From assembly GCA_947095535.1 (NCBI GenBank), contig OX352773.1:123738552-123802551 (forward strand): DNA of 64,000 bases. Direction: 5' to 3'. Source of the DNA: Poecilobothrus nobilitatus. Lineage: Eukaryota > Arthropoda > Insecta > Diptera > Dolichopodidae. The position numbers were made by a program, and so were the translations under genes. Positions 21,950-32,903 of this stretch are shown here, piece by piece (position 1 is the first letter of the stretch; each line of letters starts with the position of its first letter). The notes below the pieces were generated by a model. That model worked only from the letters and a program-made list of their open reading frames with translations. It made no database searches and had not been told where the DNA came from.

Positions 21950-22363
21950 ACTTAAAGTTCTTAGTTTTTGGTCTTTACAATTATACGCTTTTTATTTAAA
22001 ATTCTATATATATTTTTTACTTGATAAAATATTTAAATAAATTGAAAAATAAAAGCCTTTAATAAAATTTAATAACTTGTTTTATTGAAATCAGAATGAT
22101 AAGTGATTTACAAAAATTTACATTATTTTATCCAAAAAAGCTCTACCTGTTGTTGCCACGTGAGTTCTAATTTCGTGGGAACAATAGTAATTTTTATCTC
22201 CCAATAAAGTGCTGATTATGTTTTTTGTATTTGTTTGAGTTGTCGTTGAACTGTGTTGCAATTGAATAAAAAATATTTAAAATTGAAATATGATCCCTAT
22301 GTTGAAATAATAAATAAAGGTAAATTATGTGGCATGTGTTGACCTATATTGCGTGTGTTAACT
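21950..22363 (-). repeat. 3' LTR of errantivirus A
   Basis: 414 bp; minus-strand ends AGTTAACACACG...ACTTTAAGT. It begins right after the polypurine tract and ends at the TGTA duplicate. It differs from the 5' LTR by a few substitutions at 21960-21975 and a short divergent patch near 22270-22295. Confidence 0.92.
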
Positions 22364-24002
22364 CCTCCATCCTTTAAAATCAAGTGTCCTCACTTGATCG
22401 GACCTGGAAATTGACAATTGTTGTGGATTTCTTTTTATATTTATTTGCTGTAAATTGTGTGGTTGTTTTGTACGTTCTGCGGGCTGCATTTGGATCTCCT
22501 TGGTTGCATTTTCTGTTACTATTGTATCTGGTTTTTTGTACTCTTGTTGTGATGCGTTTGATATGGGCTGACTATTATGATTGAGGATTATTTTGTTTCT
22601 TCTTTTGCAATTTAGTGATATAGCTGCTATTATCAGGAGCAATATGCTGAAAGTGGTGGGTCCTAAAGTGATTAGGCTTAGAAGTAGGTTTTTTTGCTTG
22701 TCTTCTTTCAATAGTTGTATTTCTTTTGTGTTATTGATATGTATGTCTTTTAAACGTTCCAGAGAGAGGTGTTCTTGTAGCTCAGCTTTTGTGAATTCTG
22801 GTTGGAGATCGCTGGTAGTACATTTTTTTGAGAAATTTCTTTCGAGACATAAGTTTTTCCCCAAATGCCAATACTTGAGTTGTGAAATTTTATGACAAAC
22901 GTTCCAGAAAGATTACGTTGTTTACCATCGATCATAATTACTCCTACGAACTGGTTGAGTAACAGTATCCCTTCAGTAATTTCCTCCACTGTCGGTATAT
23001 GATTACTATTTGTTACGTTGCAGGTAGAATTTCTTCCTTTTAGTAAATTAAATATGCATATAGAGCTTTTAAGGTTTACAATATTATCTTTTCTACAAAT
23101 AGTTACATCATTAAGTTTTTTACAATTATTATTAATTCCATACAATTTTTCATCATTATAAATATCATCGTTTAACAATATATTATTAAATTTTAAATCT
23201 ATTACAAAATTTTCATTTTTTATTGGTTTTAATAACAGATTTTCATAAATGTAATTATCAGTAAGAGGTATATCGATAAGATAGAACAAACAGGTACTGT
23301 TAGAGATTATTTTTACATTCGCGAAATCTAAAGCATCTTCGGCATTGAAGTATGGAAAATTTTCCTTATCTAATATTTCGGTTAGAGTTTCTATTTCTGA
23401 TTTCGAAAATAGTACTGAATTAAGTACATTTACTTTGGCCCAGTGAGCCGCATAGTTCAAATTTATAACTTCTTCTTTAAGAAGTTTTGATTTATACTGT
23501 AATTTAGAGGCTGACTGATTATTAAAGCTTTGATCTAATCTCATATTTTTTTTAAAAAATCGTTAGTTATCTGAGGAATGTTTTTAATCCTATCATTATA
23601 AATGTTATTTATTACAACCTGCCTATTGTTATTATCTAATATATTATTTATTTTTCTTTTTATCATTAAAAAATCCTCGTGGTCTGGCGTATCCATTTCC
23701 ATGTTGAACCAAGATAGTTGATGGCTCTTTTCTTCCTGGGTGTCTTGAATTCATCTAGGAGATTTTGAATTTGTCTTGCTTCGTGATGAAGATAATGATA
23801 CAACGGATGTTGTTTAGTTACATTTTCTTCCAGGATATTATTAATTTCTTCTAAAGCATTTTGTAGGGTACCCAGATCACTGACGTGAATTAGTCTGAAT
23901 TTGCCTTCCTGTATTTTTGCTTTTCCTACATTTATTGCGACTATATGTGATCCAGAATATTCCAAGATCTGCACATCTCCTAATGCTTCATGCAATAATA
24001 AT
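22358..24002 (-). pseudogene. env: Errantivirus A env (envelope), frameshifted
   Basis: The frame opens at the splice acceptor (24003/24002) with hydrophobic codons and no ATG of its own. A furin-like RKKR site is encoded at 23737-23726, followed by AINYLGSTWKW, the conserved start of the membrane-bound subunit in insect errantivirus envelopes. A frameshift follows near 23690. The main part (23544-22750) is a long ectodomain with several N-glycosylation sequons; a second frameshift near 22860 leads to a ~25-residue membrane segment (22684-22610) and a polar cytoplasmic tail ending 6 bp inside the LTR. It would mediate membrane fusion; this copy cannot as it stands. Confidence 0.82.
22364..22375 (-). 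promoter_or_regulatory. Polypurine tract of errantivirus A
   Basis: On the minus strand AAAGGATGGAGG directly precedes the 3' LTR. It is the expected primer for plus-strand DNA synthesis and fixes the LTR start. Confidence 0.85.
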
Positions 24003-24013
24003 CTAAAAGAAAT
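24002..24013 (-). promoter_or_regulatory. 3' splice acceptor for env mRNA
   Basis: The minus strand reads TTCATTTCTTTTAG|A, a pyrimidine tract and AG with exon start at 24002. It lies between the pol stop (24165) and the first env codons. Env has no ATG near its start, so splicing from the leader donor at 30914 is the natural route of expression. Confidence 0.65.
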
Positions 24014-24164
24014 GAATATTAAGGTAGAAAAAAAAAATTTTTTTGTGTAAAGTAGAAGTAGGATTTTGTTAATAAAAATTTAAAACTAAAGAATGTTATT
24101 TGAGGAGATTTGGTTTGATAAATATTTATGAAAGGAGGAAAAATGTGTAAGTTAATTGAGTACT

Positions 24165-27100
24165 TTATGATTTTATGTTTGACTTATGAACAACTCGGCC
24201 TGCTTGTGTGACGACAGTGGTCTTCCGATTTTGTTTCACGATTTCCTTTTTGTATCTTATTGATAATTTGGATCCTAAACGCTTATTATGCTTAACGTAA
24301 ATTACTTGTCCTGGTTCGTATTGTCTGATAGGTTTTCGTTTCTTGTTATGTGTTATAAGGTCCCTTTTTTGTTTTTCCTTAATTTTTTCTATGTTTGATA
24401 ATCTAGTCTTTTCGAACTCCTCAGGTGAGATATTGGGAATTCTTCCTAGGAATAATTCTATGGGTTTTTTTCCAGTGACGGTGGGTATTGTATGATTGTA
24501 TTCGTTCACTGTCCTCTGGAGTAAGTCTTCAAATTTATAGTCAGGTTTTTCAGCTCTAAGGCATCTCATGATTTCTGAGAGAGTAGAGTGGAATCTCTCT
24601 ACTTGCCCGTTGACCTCACTTTTATAAGGTGGTGTTGTGTAGGTCTTGATCTTCAATTCGTCTTCCATCATTGCTTTAATTGAGGCGGAATTTAACGACT
24701 TCTCATTATCCATGACTACGAATTCTGGAATTCCAAAATAGAACAATATATCTCTTAGGGCTAGTCTGATGTGTTCGGTTGATCTACTTTCTATTATCCT
24801 AGCTTGTGCAAACTTTGTAAGCTTGTCCAAAGCTGTAAGAACTAATTTCGATTCGGTGGAGAAAATATCGATATGAACCGTATGTCCCGAAAAGCTAGGG
24901 ATCGGCGTGCTTTTGATCTCTGGATTGGTGGGATGCCGATCGTACTTATTTTCCTTGCAAATCCTACATATTTTTACAAAGTTATTTATTTTCTTACTCA
25001 TTTGTGGAAAGTAATACTTTTCTAATATTTGTGTCCTATTTTCTTTTGCGTTTCTATGCGCTCGTCTATGAGTATCCGCTATGATTTCTGTTTGAGTGCT
25101 TTCGTTACTTACATCTGTGACAAGAATTCTGGTAAATCTAACTTTTGTACTTACGAAGTGGATAGAGTAAAATTTTTGAATCTTGCCCATTACATTTTCA
25201 TTACACATGATAGCATTTACGCAATTCGGGTTAAGATATTCTTTAAGGATTTTCATGAGGTTTTTTTCGGTAAATTCTTTTTGTGATATTATGTGTCTAA
25301 AATATTTTGGAAATGGGTTGAGCTTCTCGTAATTTTCATCCTTATTTTCTTCGAGCACTATTTGATTGCGGAAAACATTTATAGGAGCATGTACGAACTG
25401 GATGGAACCGTGGGCTGAGCTATCGGAACTATGTTGAGTAATTGTTAGAGCATTATTCTGAGATTTCGGCAGAAACCGAGACAAGGAATCTGCGACTACG
25501 TTTGTATATCCTGGCTTGTAGTGCAATTCATAATTATACTCTTCCAACGTGGCTTTCCACCTTTTGAGTTTACTGTTGGAATTTTTCGCGCTGAGTGCGT
25601 AGGTAAGTGGTTGGTGATCTGTATAGATGATGACTTTTTTCGTTCCGTAAAGAAAATTTCTTAATGATGTTAAGGCCCACACGATTGCCAACATTTCCTT
25701 TTCGTTAGTTGCATATGATTCTTCCGTTTTGGTTAATGTTCTGGATAGAAATGATATTGGTTTTCTTTCCTACGCTAATACTGCTCCTATGGCATAGTTG
25801 GACGCGTCGGTTGTTAGCTTGAAATCCTTTTTAAAATCTGGGTATGCTAATATTACTTCTTTTGAAATGAGTGCATTTTTCAGCATTGTAAATGATTTCT
25901 CAGCCTCCTCGTCTAATGTTATTGGGGTATAAATCGCCTGTATAAATGGGGTATAATCAAGCATAAATCGCCTGTAGTACCCTGACATTCCTAAGAATGA
26001 TCTCAGTTCCTTTAAAGATTTGGGTGCTGGTAAATCACATATGGCTTCCACTTTTTTCGGATTAGCTTTGACTCCTTCTGGTGTTATGATGAAACCTAAA
26101 AACTCAACCTCGCTTTTCAGAAATTCGGATTTGTCAAGCTGTATCTTCATGTTGGCTTCCTCCAAAGTTCTAAAAATTTTTTCAAGATTACTGAAGTGCT
26201 CATTTTCGTCGATACCAAAAATAATGATGTCATCTATGTAGACGTAGCAGCTTTTTCCAATGTATTTTCGAAGGATATCGTCCAATGTTCTTTGAAATAT
26301 CGATGGGGCATTTTTTAGCCCGAATGGCAACCGTGTGAACTCGTATTTGCCGTTGTTAACAGAGAAAGCGGTCTTCTCAATGTCTTCCTCCCTAAGCGGA
26401 ATTTGGTGGAACCCACTTTTAAGATCGATAACTGAAAAAAATTTATTGCCACCTAAATTATTAAGGACCTCGTCTATTTCTGGTATTGGGTATTTATCGG
26501 CAATTGTTATTTTGTTGATCTTTCTGTAGTCAATCACCATTCTGTATTTCTTTTCACCGGAAGCATCATCTTTTTTTCCCATGGCACAATCCATACCGGC
26601 CAGTTGTATGGTGATCTGTGATGATTTCGTTCACCAGAAGCTCTTGGATTTGCTTGTCGATTTCAGGTTTTAGTGCCATGGGATATGGATAACTTTTAGA
26701 AAAGACAGGTTCATTTGTTGTTGTTCTTACCTCCGCTCTTACTACGGTAGTATAGGTGAGCCTTTCGTTAGGATCCGCGAATAAATTTTGATAATTATTT
26801 ACGAGTAAACTTAGTTTTTCTTTTTGAAAATAATTTAAGTGAGATGTTCTAAATTCTATTTTATTAACAGATTCGGAAATTAGTTGTTTAAGCGGGATTC
26901 TTAATTTTCCTTGAAGAATTAAACAGTTTTCTTTTGTGTGAATTACTGCATTTAAACTAACGAGTTTGTCGTTTCCTATAATCCCGTCGAAAGTAGTCAG
27001 GTTTGAAGGTATATAAAATTTTATTTTTGTTACTTCTGGGGTCTGTTTAAAAAAATCTATTTCTGCATGATGAGTGATTGTTATGTTACCGCCGACTGAA

Positions 27101-27265
27101 CTAATTTCGAACTCGTTATCGTTATGGATTGGGTTTCTTACGTATTTTTTTTGAATATAATTTTTGTTAGACCCTGTGTCAATAAGAAACTTCAGAATTT
27201 CTCCGTTCCCCGTCTGATGTTCGATGTATGGGATCGAGGACGAGCTTAATCTAAAAAAGGATTAG
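24165..27265 (-). pseudogene. pol: Errantivirus A pol: protease, RT, RNase H, integrase
   Basis: Protease motif FLIDTGSNKN lies near 27190. RT has VIDYRKIN, VIDLKSGFHQIPL, LPFGLKNAP and YVYIDD (26240-26229). RNase H has LTTDASNYAIGAVLA, then a TAG near 25768, and continues in frame with ISFLSRTL and YTDHQPLTYAL. Integrase has the HHCC zinc site (His209, His213, Cys243, Cys246 of the 509-codon frame ending 24165) and the DDE triad at Asp275, Asp329 and Glu366 of the same frame. A frame change near 26580 separates protease from RT. Apart from these two lesions the domains are well kept. Confidence 0.9.
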
Positions 27266-27267
27266 GT

Positions 27268-28554
27268 AGCTTTTATTTGCAAGATGAGCATCCTTTACAT
27301 GAGTCCTTCTCCCCTTCCTGTTCATTCAAAGTTGTAGGTCTCGCGTAGTTAAGCCTTTGTGATTTATTAGGCTGGTATGGCCCATCAGTCGTGGTTCTCT
27401 TGTTGTCATTGTTGTATGTTCTTCCTTGGTTGTACTGGTAGTTGTTTTGATACGTTGGTCTATTGTTATTGTTATACCTCTTTCCATGATTGTTTTGGTG
27501 ATAGTTTTGATAGGTTGGTCTATTGTTAGCTGCTGATCTCTTTGCGCTCTAGGTTGTTGATAATACGAGTTAAAGTTATGGGAGTTGTTATTGTTAGGTC
27601 CCCATGAAGTTCGTCGATGATTATGGAAGTTGGGTCTAGGTCTATATGAATTTTGCGATCTCGTATCTCTGCGTGTGAATGTGTGCCCATCTCTAGGGTT
27701 TGGTCCGGTATGCATATTTGGCCTAGAATCTGAATTATGACTTGTGTGTTGAGCTCTCAAACACAAGTCTAGAGTTTGCGGCAAATCCCTTGGGTTGTTT
27801 ACATGTTTACCTGTGAGGAGAGATGTCTGTTTAGCCCCAAAACGAAAGTATCCAATGCCGTGTCTCTATACATTTTCGTCATAGCATTAAGTGCTTCTGG
27901 AGCCAAAGCCATGGAGAATAATCTCTCTAATATCAAGGTAAGATGTTGAAATATTTCCTTGTAGAAGTTTTCCATCGAGGAGCTTCCTTGCCTCTTACTC
28001 GACATTTGGTGTACTAGGGTACGGATGTTTCTTTTATCCGCATAGTGCCTGTCAAGACATCTTGTAATTTTCTGCCAATTTAATGGTGTATTGTAACACT
28101 TTAAGGCCGTGTCGGCTTCACCTACTATCTTTCTCCTGATAGTACTCAAAATTCCGTAATATTTCGATGTACCCTGTAAGTGGTGGTATGTTTTCATAAT
28201 TCGGTCTACATCCTTCTTCCGCGAACCATATTCTCTTCCATCTCCCGAAAATTTTTCGATCTCTTTTACTATTTCGGGTACCTTATCCATGCCTTCCAAA
28301 TTTATGTCGTTTTCTATATCGATCTCCTGGTCTACTTCATCCTCTGAAGAGTATGAATCCCCAATTGCTTCTCTAAATCTACGCCTGGTTTCATACTCAA
28401 CGATTTCCTTTAAGGTTTCTCTAATAAAATCTGAATTGTCGTGGTGATGGTGTGATGATGCTATTGGATTAACATCGGGTTCTTCTACTTCTGGCCTTTC
28501 CGGTGTTCACATTACTCGCGGAGACCTCTCAAAATTTATACGTGGTTGATCCAT
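27268..28554 (-). pseudogene. gag: Errantivirus A gag, interrupted
   Basis: ATG at 28554 starts MDQPRINFERSPRVM, but codon 16 is TGA (28509-28507); the same frame then stays open to 27799. This part holds an acidic segment and a capsid-like helical domain (for example WQKITRCLDRHYADKRN). A single-base shift near 27800 leads to an Arg/Asn/Gln-rich nucleocapsid-like region without CCHC knuckles, and the end near 27268 has CKGCSSC. Pol begins about 3 bp further on in another frame, behind a T-rich slip-like stretch. It would form the internal particle. Confidence 0.8.
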
Positions 28555-28989
28555 AGCGATCTTTATAAGACTTTAGAAATGATTTAATATAAAAGGATAA
28601 AAAAAGGTGAAATTAAACAAGGATTATGATTTATTCCTTGTCAAAGGACCAGATATCAGATAAACAAGATTTTCTATTGATTACTAATTAAATTTATTAG
28701 AAAAATTAAAGAATTTTGTTATTTTGCTAAAAATTTATAATTTGCTTAATATTAGAATAATTTATTATAAAAAGAACTTTCGAAATAAGAAACAAAATAA
28801 AATCTCGGCGATAAACGGAAAATAAAACAAAAACAGAAAGATTTTTCTGCATGAAAATTCAGTTAGTTCTTTGATTGTTCTATCCTTCGATTCAAACCTA
28901 AAATATTCAATAGCTAAAATAGTAGAAAAACAATTTATATAAAAAGTATTTATTTTTTTTTCAAAATTTCTAATTTAAGAATTTTTCTT

Positions 28990-29170
28990 ATTTAGAATTA
29001 TTTGCTTAAAATCATTAAAATTATTTATTTAAATTTATTTATTTAAAATTATTTATTAAAAAATTTTATTTATAATTATTTATTTAAAAATTTTACTTAT
29101 AATTATTTATTTAAAAAATTTTGTTTATAATTATTTATTTAAAAAATTTAATTTGAAATAACTTATTTTA
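28990..29170 (-). repeat. ~33-bp AT-rich tandem repeats in leader
   Basis: Four to five copies of a unit containing ATAATTATTTATTTAAAA(A) separated by TTTTATTT, TTTTACTT or TTTTGTTT. The copies differ mainly in that separator. Confidence 0.6.
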
Positions 29171-29558
29171 AAACAATATTCTTAAAACTTTCTCTTTGTT
29201 ACTGATTTTATTTACTATGTTTAATTTTTGATTTTGAATTTACAATTTATAATAATTTTCTTTTTTTTCTTTTTTGTGTTAATTAAATAAAATTGATTTT
29301 CGATTATAATTCGAACAATATTTAAGATGAATAATAAAAAAACAAATTATATTTAGGTTAATCAAACGAAAACAATTTTTTCTATTCTATTCTTTTCTTA
29401 TAGTTATTTACTTAAAAATTTTCTCTTTTTTATTTTTTTAATATTTAGATTTGATAAAAATATTATTACTATTAAAATAAGACAAATAGTTTTTATTTAA
29501 AAATTTTATTTATAAGGTTTATTTATTAAAAATATTATTCTATTTAATCAAAATTATA

Positions 29559-29617
29559 GTACCGTGCCTAAGGCAGCCTCACTTTAGGTAACGATGAAAA
29601 GGCTTATTTCACGGTAT
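29559..29617 (-). ncRNA. Leader hairpin 1 (structured RNA motif)
   Basis: Closing stem TACCGTG/CACGGTA (29560-29566 and 29610-29616), inner stem AGCCT/AGGCT (29575-29579, 29600-29604), and conserved core CCTAAGGCAGCCTCAC. It has the same length as hairpin 2 and differs from it at three stem positions, each compensated on the other strand. It lies in the leader and in the env intron. Function unknown. Confidence 0.6.
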
Positions 29618-30267
29618 AATTATATTTTCAAAAAAAAATTATTTTATTTAAAAAATCTAATATTGATGAAAAATTTCTTATTTTTTATAACTTAATATTC
29701 ATTAAAATTTAAATATTTATTTTATTTTTGTAATATTTATTGTTTAATAAACTAAATGAAAATACTAACATAAAAATTAAAATTGCTTCAAAAAAAATTA
29801 ATTCTATTTTGAAATTTTTAATTACTAAGCTAAGATTTAAATTTTTTGCAAAATTATTAATATTTTTCCTTTATAAACAAAAAAATTTTTCTATCCTTTT
29901 ATTAAAGAAAAACAAATATTCAAATTTATTAATTTTTTATTAAATTTATTACTAATTACTTTTATTAATTTTCCTTTTTCCTTCTTTTTATTTAATAGCT
30001 GACGATATAACAATTAAACAATTAACAATATTGAAACAAATTAAAATTCAAAAAAATTCTTTTCTTTTTTATTCTTTATTTATTATTTACTGATAATATC
30101 TTAATGTCAAATGAAAGATTTAAAATTTAGATTTCAATTGATTTTTTTTTTTTTTTTGATAAAATTTTAAGTTTTTGAAGTATTAATTATTAGTAAATAT
30201 TAGTAAATATTAGTAAAATTAATTTATTAGTAAGGTTTAGTAATTCTATTTTCCTTTATTTGTACCC

Positions 30268-30326
30268 TCACTGAGCCTAAGGCAGCCTCACCTTAAGAGT
30301 TGAAATTTAGGCTTGTATCTCAGTGA
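30268..30326 (-). ncRNA. Leader hairpin 2 (structured RNA motif)
   Basis: Closing stem TCACTGAG/CTCAGTGA (30268-30275, 30319-30326), inner stem AGCCT/AGGCT (30284-30288, 30309-30313), and the same 16-base core as hairpin 1. The loops between the conserved pieces differ freely while the pairing is kept. Confidence 0.6.
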
Positions 30327-30494
30327 AATGAAAATTATTTGTTAGTAATAGAAATAGCTAAATGATTTTTTTATTTTATCTTATTTTCTTTTTTTATCAT
30401 TAGCGCTTTTATTTTTTTTTTTGTTTTATAAAAAATTTTATTTCGGAAATTAGTTTCAATTTTTATTTAATTTTTATTTAAGTGCTTTTCTTTG

Positions 30495-30715
30495 ATAATT
30501 TCAATATTCCTTTGGATAAATTTGTATAAGAATTTTCTTTTCTCCTTTTGTCAGGATAATTATTGACGATAACCTTATAACAATTTTCCCTTTTTATTTT
30601 TATTTATAATTTCAATATTTTTTTGGATAAATTTGTATGAGAATTTTCTTTTCTCCTTTTATCAAGATCGAAAACCTTATACCAATTTTTCTTTTTTATT
30701 TTTATTTATAATTTC
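30495..30715 (-). repeat. Tandem repeat, 2.3 copies, period 102-111 bp
   Basis: ATAATTTCAATATT starts at 30495, 30606 and 30708; each copy continues GGATAAATTTGTAT, TCTTTTCTCC and CCTTATA. The third copy is cut short after about 20 bp. Confidence 0.7.
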
Positions 30716-30908
30716 AATATTTTTTTCTTTGGCCAAAGTATTTAATATTTAAAAAAAAAATTTTTTATTTTTAATAATTTCTTTTTTTTTTGAATTTTTC
30801 TTTTATAAAAAATTTTTTTCATAAAAAATTATTTTTTAATAAAATAGATTATTTCCTTTTTCTTTTCAGGTAATTTTTCCCTTTTTTTTTTATATTAGAC
30901 AAAATAGA

Positions 30909-30946
30909 ACTTACAGGATTATAAGGACCGACATCTGGACCTGCAT
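30909..30946 (-). promoter_or_regulatory. 5' splice donor with upstream start codons for env
   Basis: On the minus strand GTAAGT begins at 30914, so exon 1 would end at 30915. Two in-frame ATGs (30946-30944 and 30934-30932) lie just upstream and are followed by mostly hydrophobic codons up to the donor. The reading phase left by this donor matches the acceptor at 24003, so splicing would supply env with a start and the first half of a signal peptide. Confidence 0.6.
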
Positions 30947-31383
30947 GAACGTGCTGTGCCTTTCTGCCTTCAGCGGGAACAGGCGGCTGTTGCTTGACTT
31001 AATTTTTGTGTCAAGTAACTCCGTTTTGCTGCTGCTACTTCGGGGCCTCTTTTCCTTTCCCAGCCTGCTGTAGGATTCAGCCTCACGTAATGGTTAAAAC
31101 TGTATTTTGTTTTCACTTTTTATAGAATTTTTTATTTTCTTTCTAGTTTTTTTGTTTTTCTTATTTCTTTTTTTCTTATACTTCACTCTTTTTTTTATTT
31201 TAATTTAGTTTTTGTTTTTTTTTTTTTTTTTTTTTTATTTTTTTTTTTTTATTTTATGAAATAAATCTCTTAAGTAAATTATTTATTATTTTTTTTTTTT
31301 TTATATTTATTATACTATTTTTTATTTTATAGTGAAATTAGTTTTAATTCCACTACTCACACTTTCACAAGATCACTGGTCGG

Positions 31384-31400
31384 TCCCTGCTCGGGCGCCA
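31384..31400 (-). promoter_or_regulatory. Primer-binding site of errantivirus A (tRNA-Lys type)
   Basis: Minus strand TGGCGCCCGAGCAGGGA, overlapping the LTR by its first T. Identical to the site of errantivirus B. Confidence 0.88.
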
Positions 31401-31816
31401 CTTAAAGTTTTTACTTTTTGGTCATTACAATTATACGCTTTTTATTTAAAATTCTATATATATTTTTTACTTGATAAAATATTTAAATAAATTGAAAAAT
31501 AAAAGCCTTTAATAAAATTTAATAACTTGTTTTATTGAAATCAGAATGATAAGTGATTTACAAAAATTTACATTATTTTATCCAAAAAAGCTGTACCTGT
31601 TGTTGCCACGTGAGTTCTAATTTCGTGGGAACAATAGTAATTTTTATTTCCCAATAAAGTGCTGATTATGTTTTTTGTATTTGTTTGAGTTGTCGTTGAA
31701 CTGTGTTGCAATTGAATAAAAAATAAAGAATAAAAGTGAAAAATGATCCCTATGTTGAAATAATAAATAAAGGTAAATTATGTGGCATGTGTTGACCTAT
31801 ATTGCGTGTGTTAACT
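31400..31816 (-). repeat. 5' LTR of errantivirus A
   Basis: 417 bp, from AGTTAACACACG at the outer end (31816) to ...ACTTTAAGT at the primer site. Followed outside by the TGTA duplicate at 31817-31820. Confidence 0.92.
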
Positions 31817-32039
31817 TGTATGTTAACAATATAAAATCAATTTAAAAAAAAAAAAAAAAGAAAGTTCTAAGAAAATGAATCATGAACTGAATGAATGAAA
31901 AAATAATATATTTTTGTTTTGTTTTTCTTATGTTCTTTGATGGTATACCAAAAATACGGTGACCTTTTACGAAATAATCCCAAATACGATCTTGGGGTGA
32001 TTTTAAATCAATGAAATTGACTACGATTTTTTCTTCTAC

Positions 32040-32555
32040 GAGAGTTCTCTATGTATACAGTTACTTTATGATAATATATTTATGGGACAAATACCAAAAG
32101 CTCTAATATTTTGTAGGGCTAATAATGAAAATTTCAATGGTAAAAGATCAAAAAATCCATACCATTTCGATCATTAAAATCTCACACAATTTCAATTTTA
32201 TGTCAATGGAGTACCTACACCTAATTCCGCAATTGAAACAACTTTTACATCGAATAATATTTGCAATTCTGGTGCACATTTAACATTATTTAGCGGAACA
32301 TGTATACATCATTCTGATAGAGAACATCAAATTTCAAAAGAACTATTTTCAAAAGGTGATATAATACTAGCTTTTGATTTATCACCAGACGGCTCTGGAA
32401 TTGATACATGTCAGAGTTTTTTAAACCAGGGAGAAGTAAAGATTGAAGCAAGACTCAGCTCTCCATTAACTTCAACATTAACTTGTATTGTGTTTGTAGA
32501 ATTCAATGCTAATATTGAAATTGATAAAAATCGTAACATCTACGTGAACATATAA
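32040..32555 (+). pseudogene. Polinton major capsid protein, C-terminal part (unit 1)
   Basis: From about IGQIPKALIFC (MGQIPKALIFC here) through NENFNGKRSKNPYHF and QFYVNGVPTPN to LAFDLSPDGSG and NIEIDKNRNIYVNI with a stop at 32555. This is the conserved second half of the double jelly-roll protein and its usual ending. One stop (TAA near 32175, after FDH) is specific to unit 1; unit 2 has CAA-like sense there. The N-terminal half is at 5549-6385. Confidence 0.8.
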
Positions 32556-32591
32556 AAGGAAGTTTAGTGAACCACCTGTATTCATTTCAAA

Positions 32592-32790
32592 ATGACATGT
32601 GCGCTAGTAGATTTATCGTTCTGTAGGACGATAACAATACAATATTTGTAAAGCATATTGCTGTGGCTGGTATAAAAGAAAAATGTAAAACTATTGTAAA
32701 AGAATTAAAGTATAAATTTCCTGTCAGAGATTTAAAAAGAACAGACATTGGGAATTACTCTTTTGGACATATCGATAAAAAATAACTAAT
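32592..32790 (+). pseudogene. Short broken frame between capsid and protease
   Basis: MTCALVDLSFC starts at 32592 and a second frame gives KHIAVAGIKEKCKT and KFPVRDLKRTDIGNYSF before stops near 32785. The start resembles the N-terminus of the small exonuclease-like family whose C-terminal half is seen on the minus strand at 60784-61130, but the match is weak. All three P blocks carry it. Confidence 0.35.
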
Positions 32791-32903
32791 AACTTAATAA
32801 ATTTGCTTGAAAAATTCGATATAGTCTTAATAAATGAAAATTTAAAGTAGATTTTTTGACAACATTTATACGACATACGATACAACATTTATTGCTCGAC
32901 TAA

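Larger units (their letters stand above)
28555..31383 (-). other. Long AT-rich leader of errantivirus A
   Basis: 2.8 kb between primer site and gag, with no protein. It contains tandem ~33-bp repeats of AATTATTTATTTAAAA (28990-29170), a 2.3-copy tandem repeat with period 102-111 bp (starts at 30495, 30606, 30708), two 59-nt hairpins (29559-29617, 30268-30326), the env splice donor (30914) and a GC-richer segment 30915-31075 related to errantivirus B. Confidence 0.75.
21950..31816 (-). mobile_element. Errantivirus A: complete gypsy-type element with gag, pol, env
   Basis: 9867 bp on the minus strand, flanked by the 4-bp duplication TGTA (21946-21949 and 31817-31820). Order in transcription: 5' LTR, tRNA-Lys-type primer site, a 2.8-kb AT-rich leader, gag, pol, env, polypurine tract, 3' LTR. 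The two LTRs are about 97-98% alike by eye, so the insertion is not brand new. Gag has an early TGA, pol one nonsense codon plus a frameshift near 26580, and env two frameshifts, so it is not autonomous. The uninterrupted site is preserved in units 2 and 3. Confidence 0.92.
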
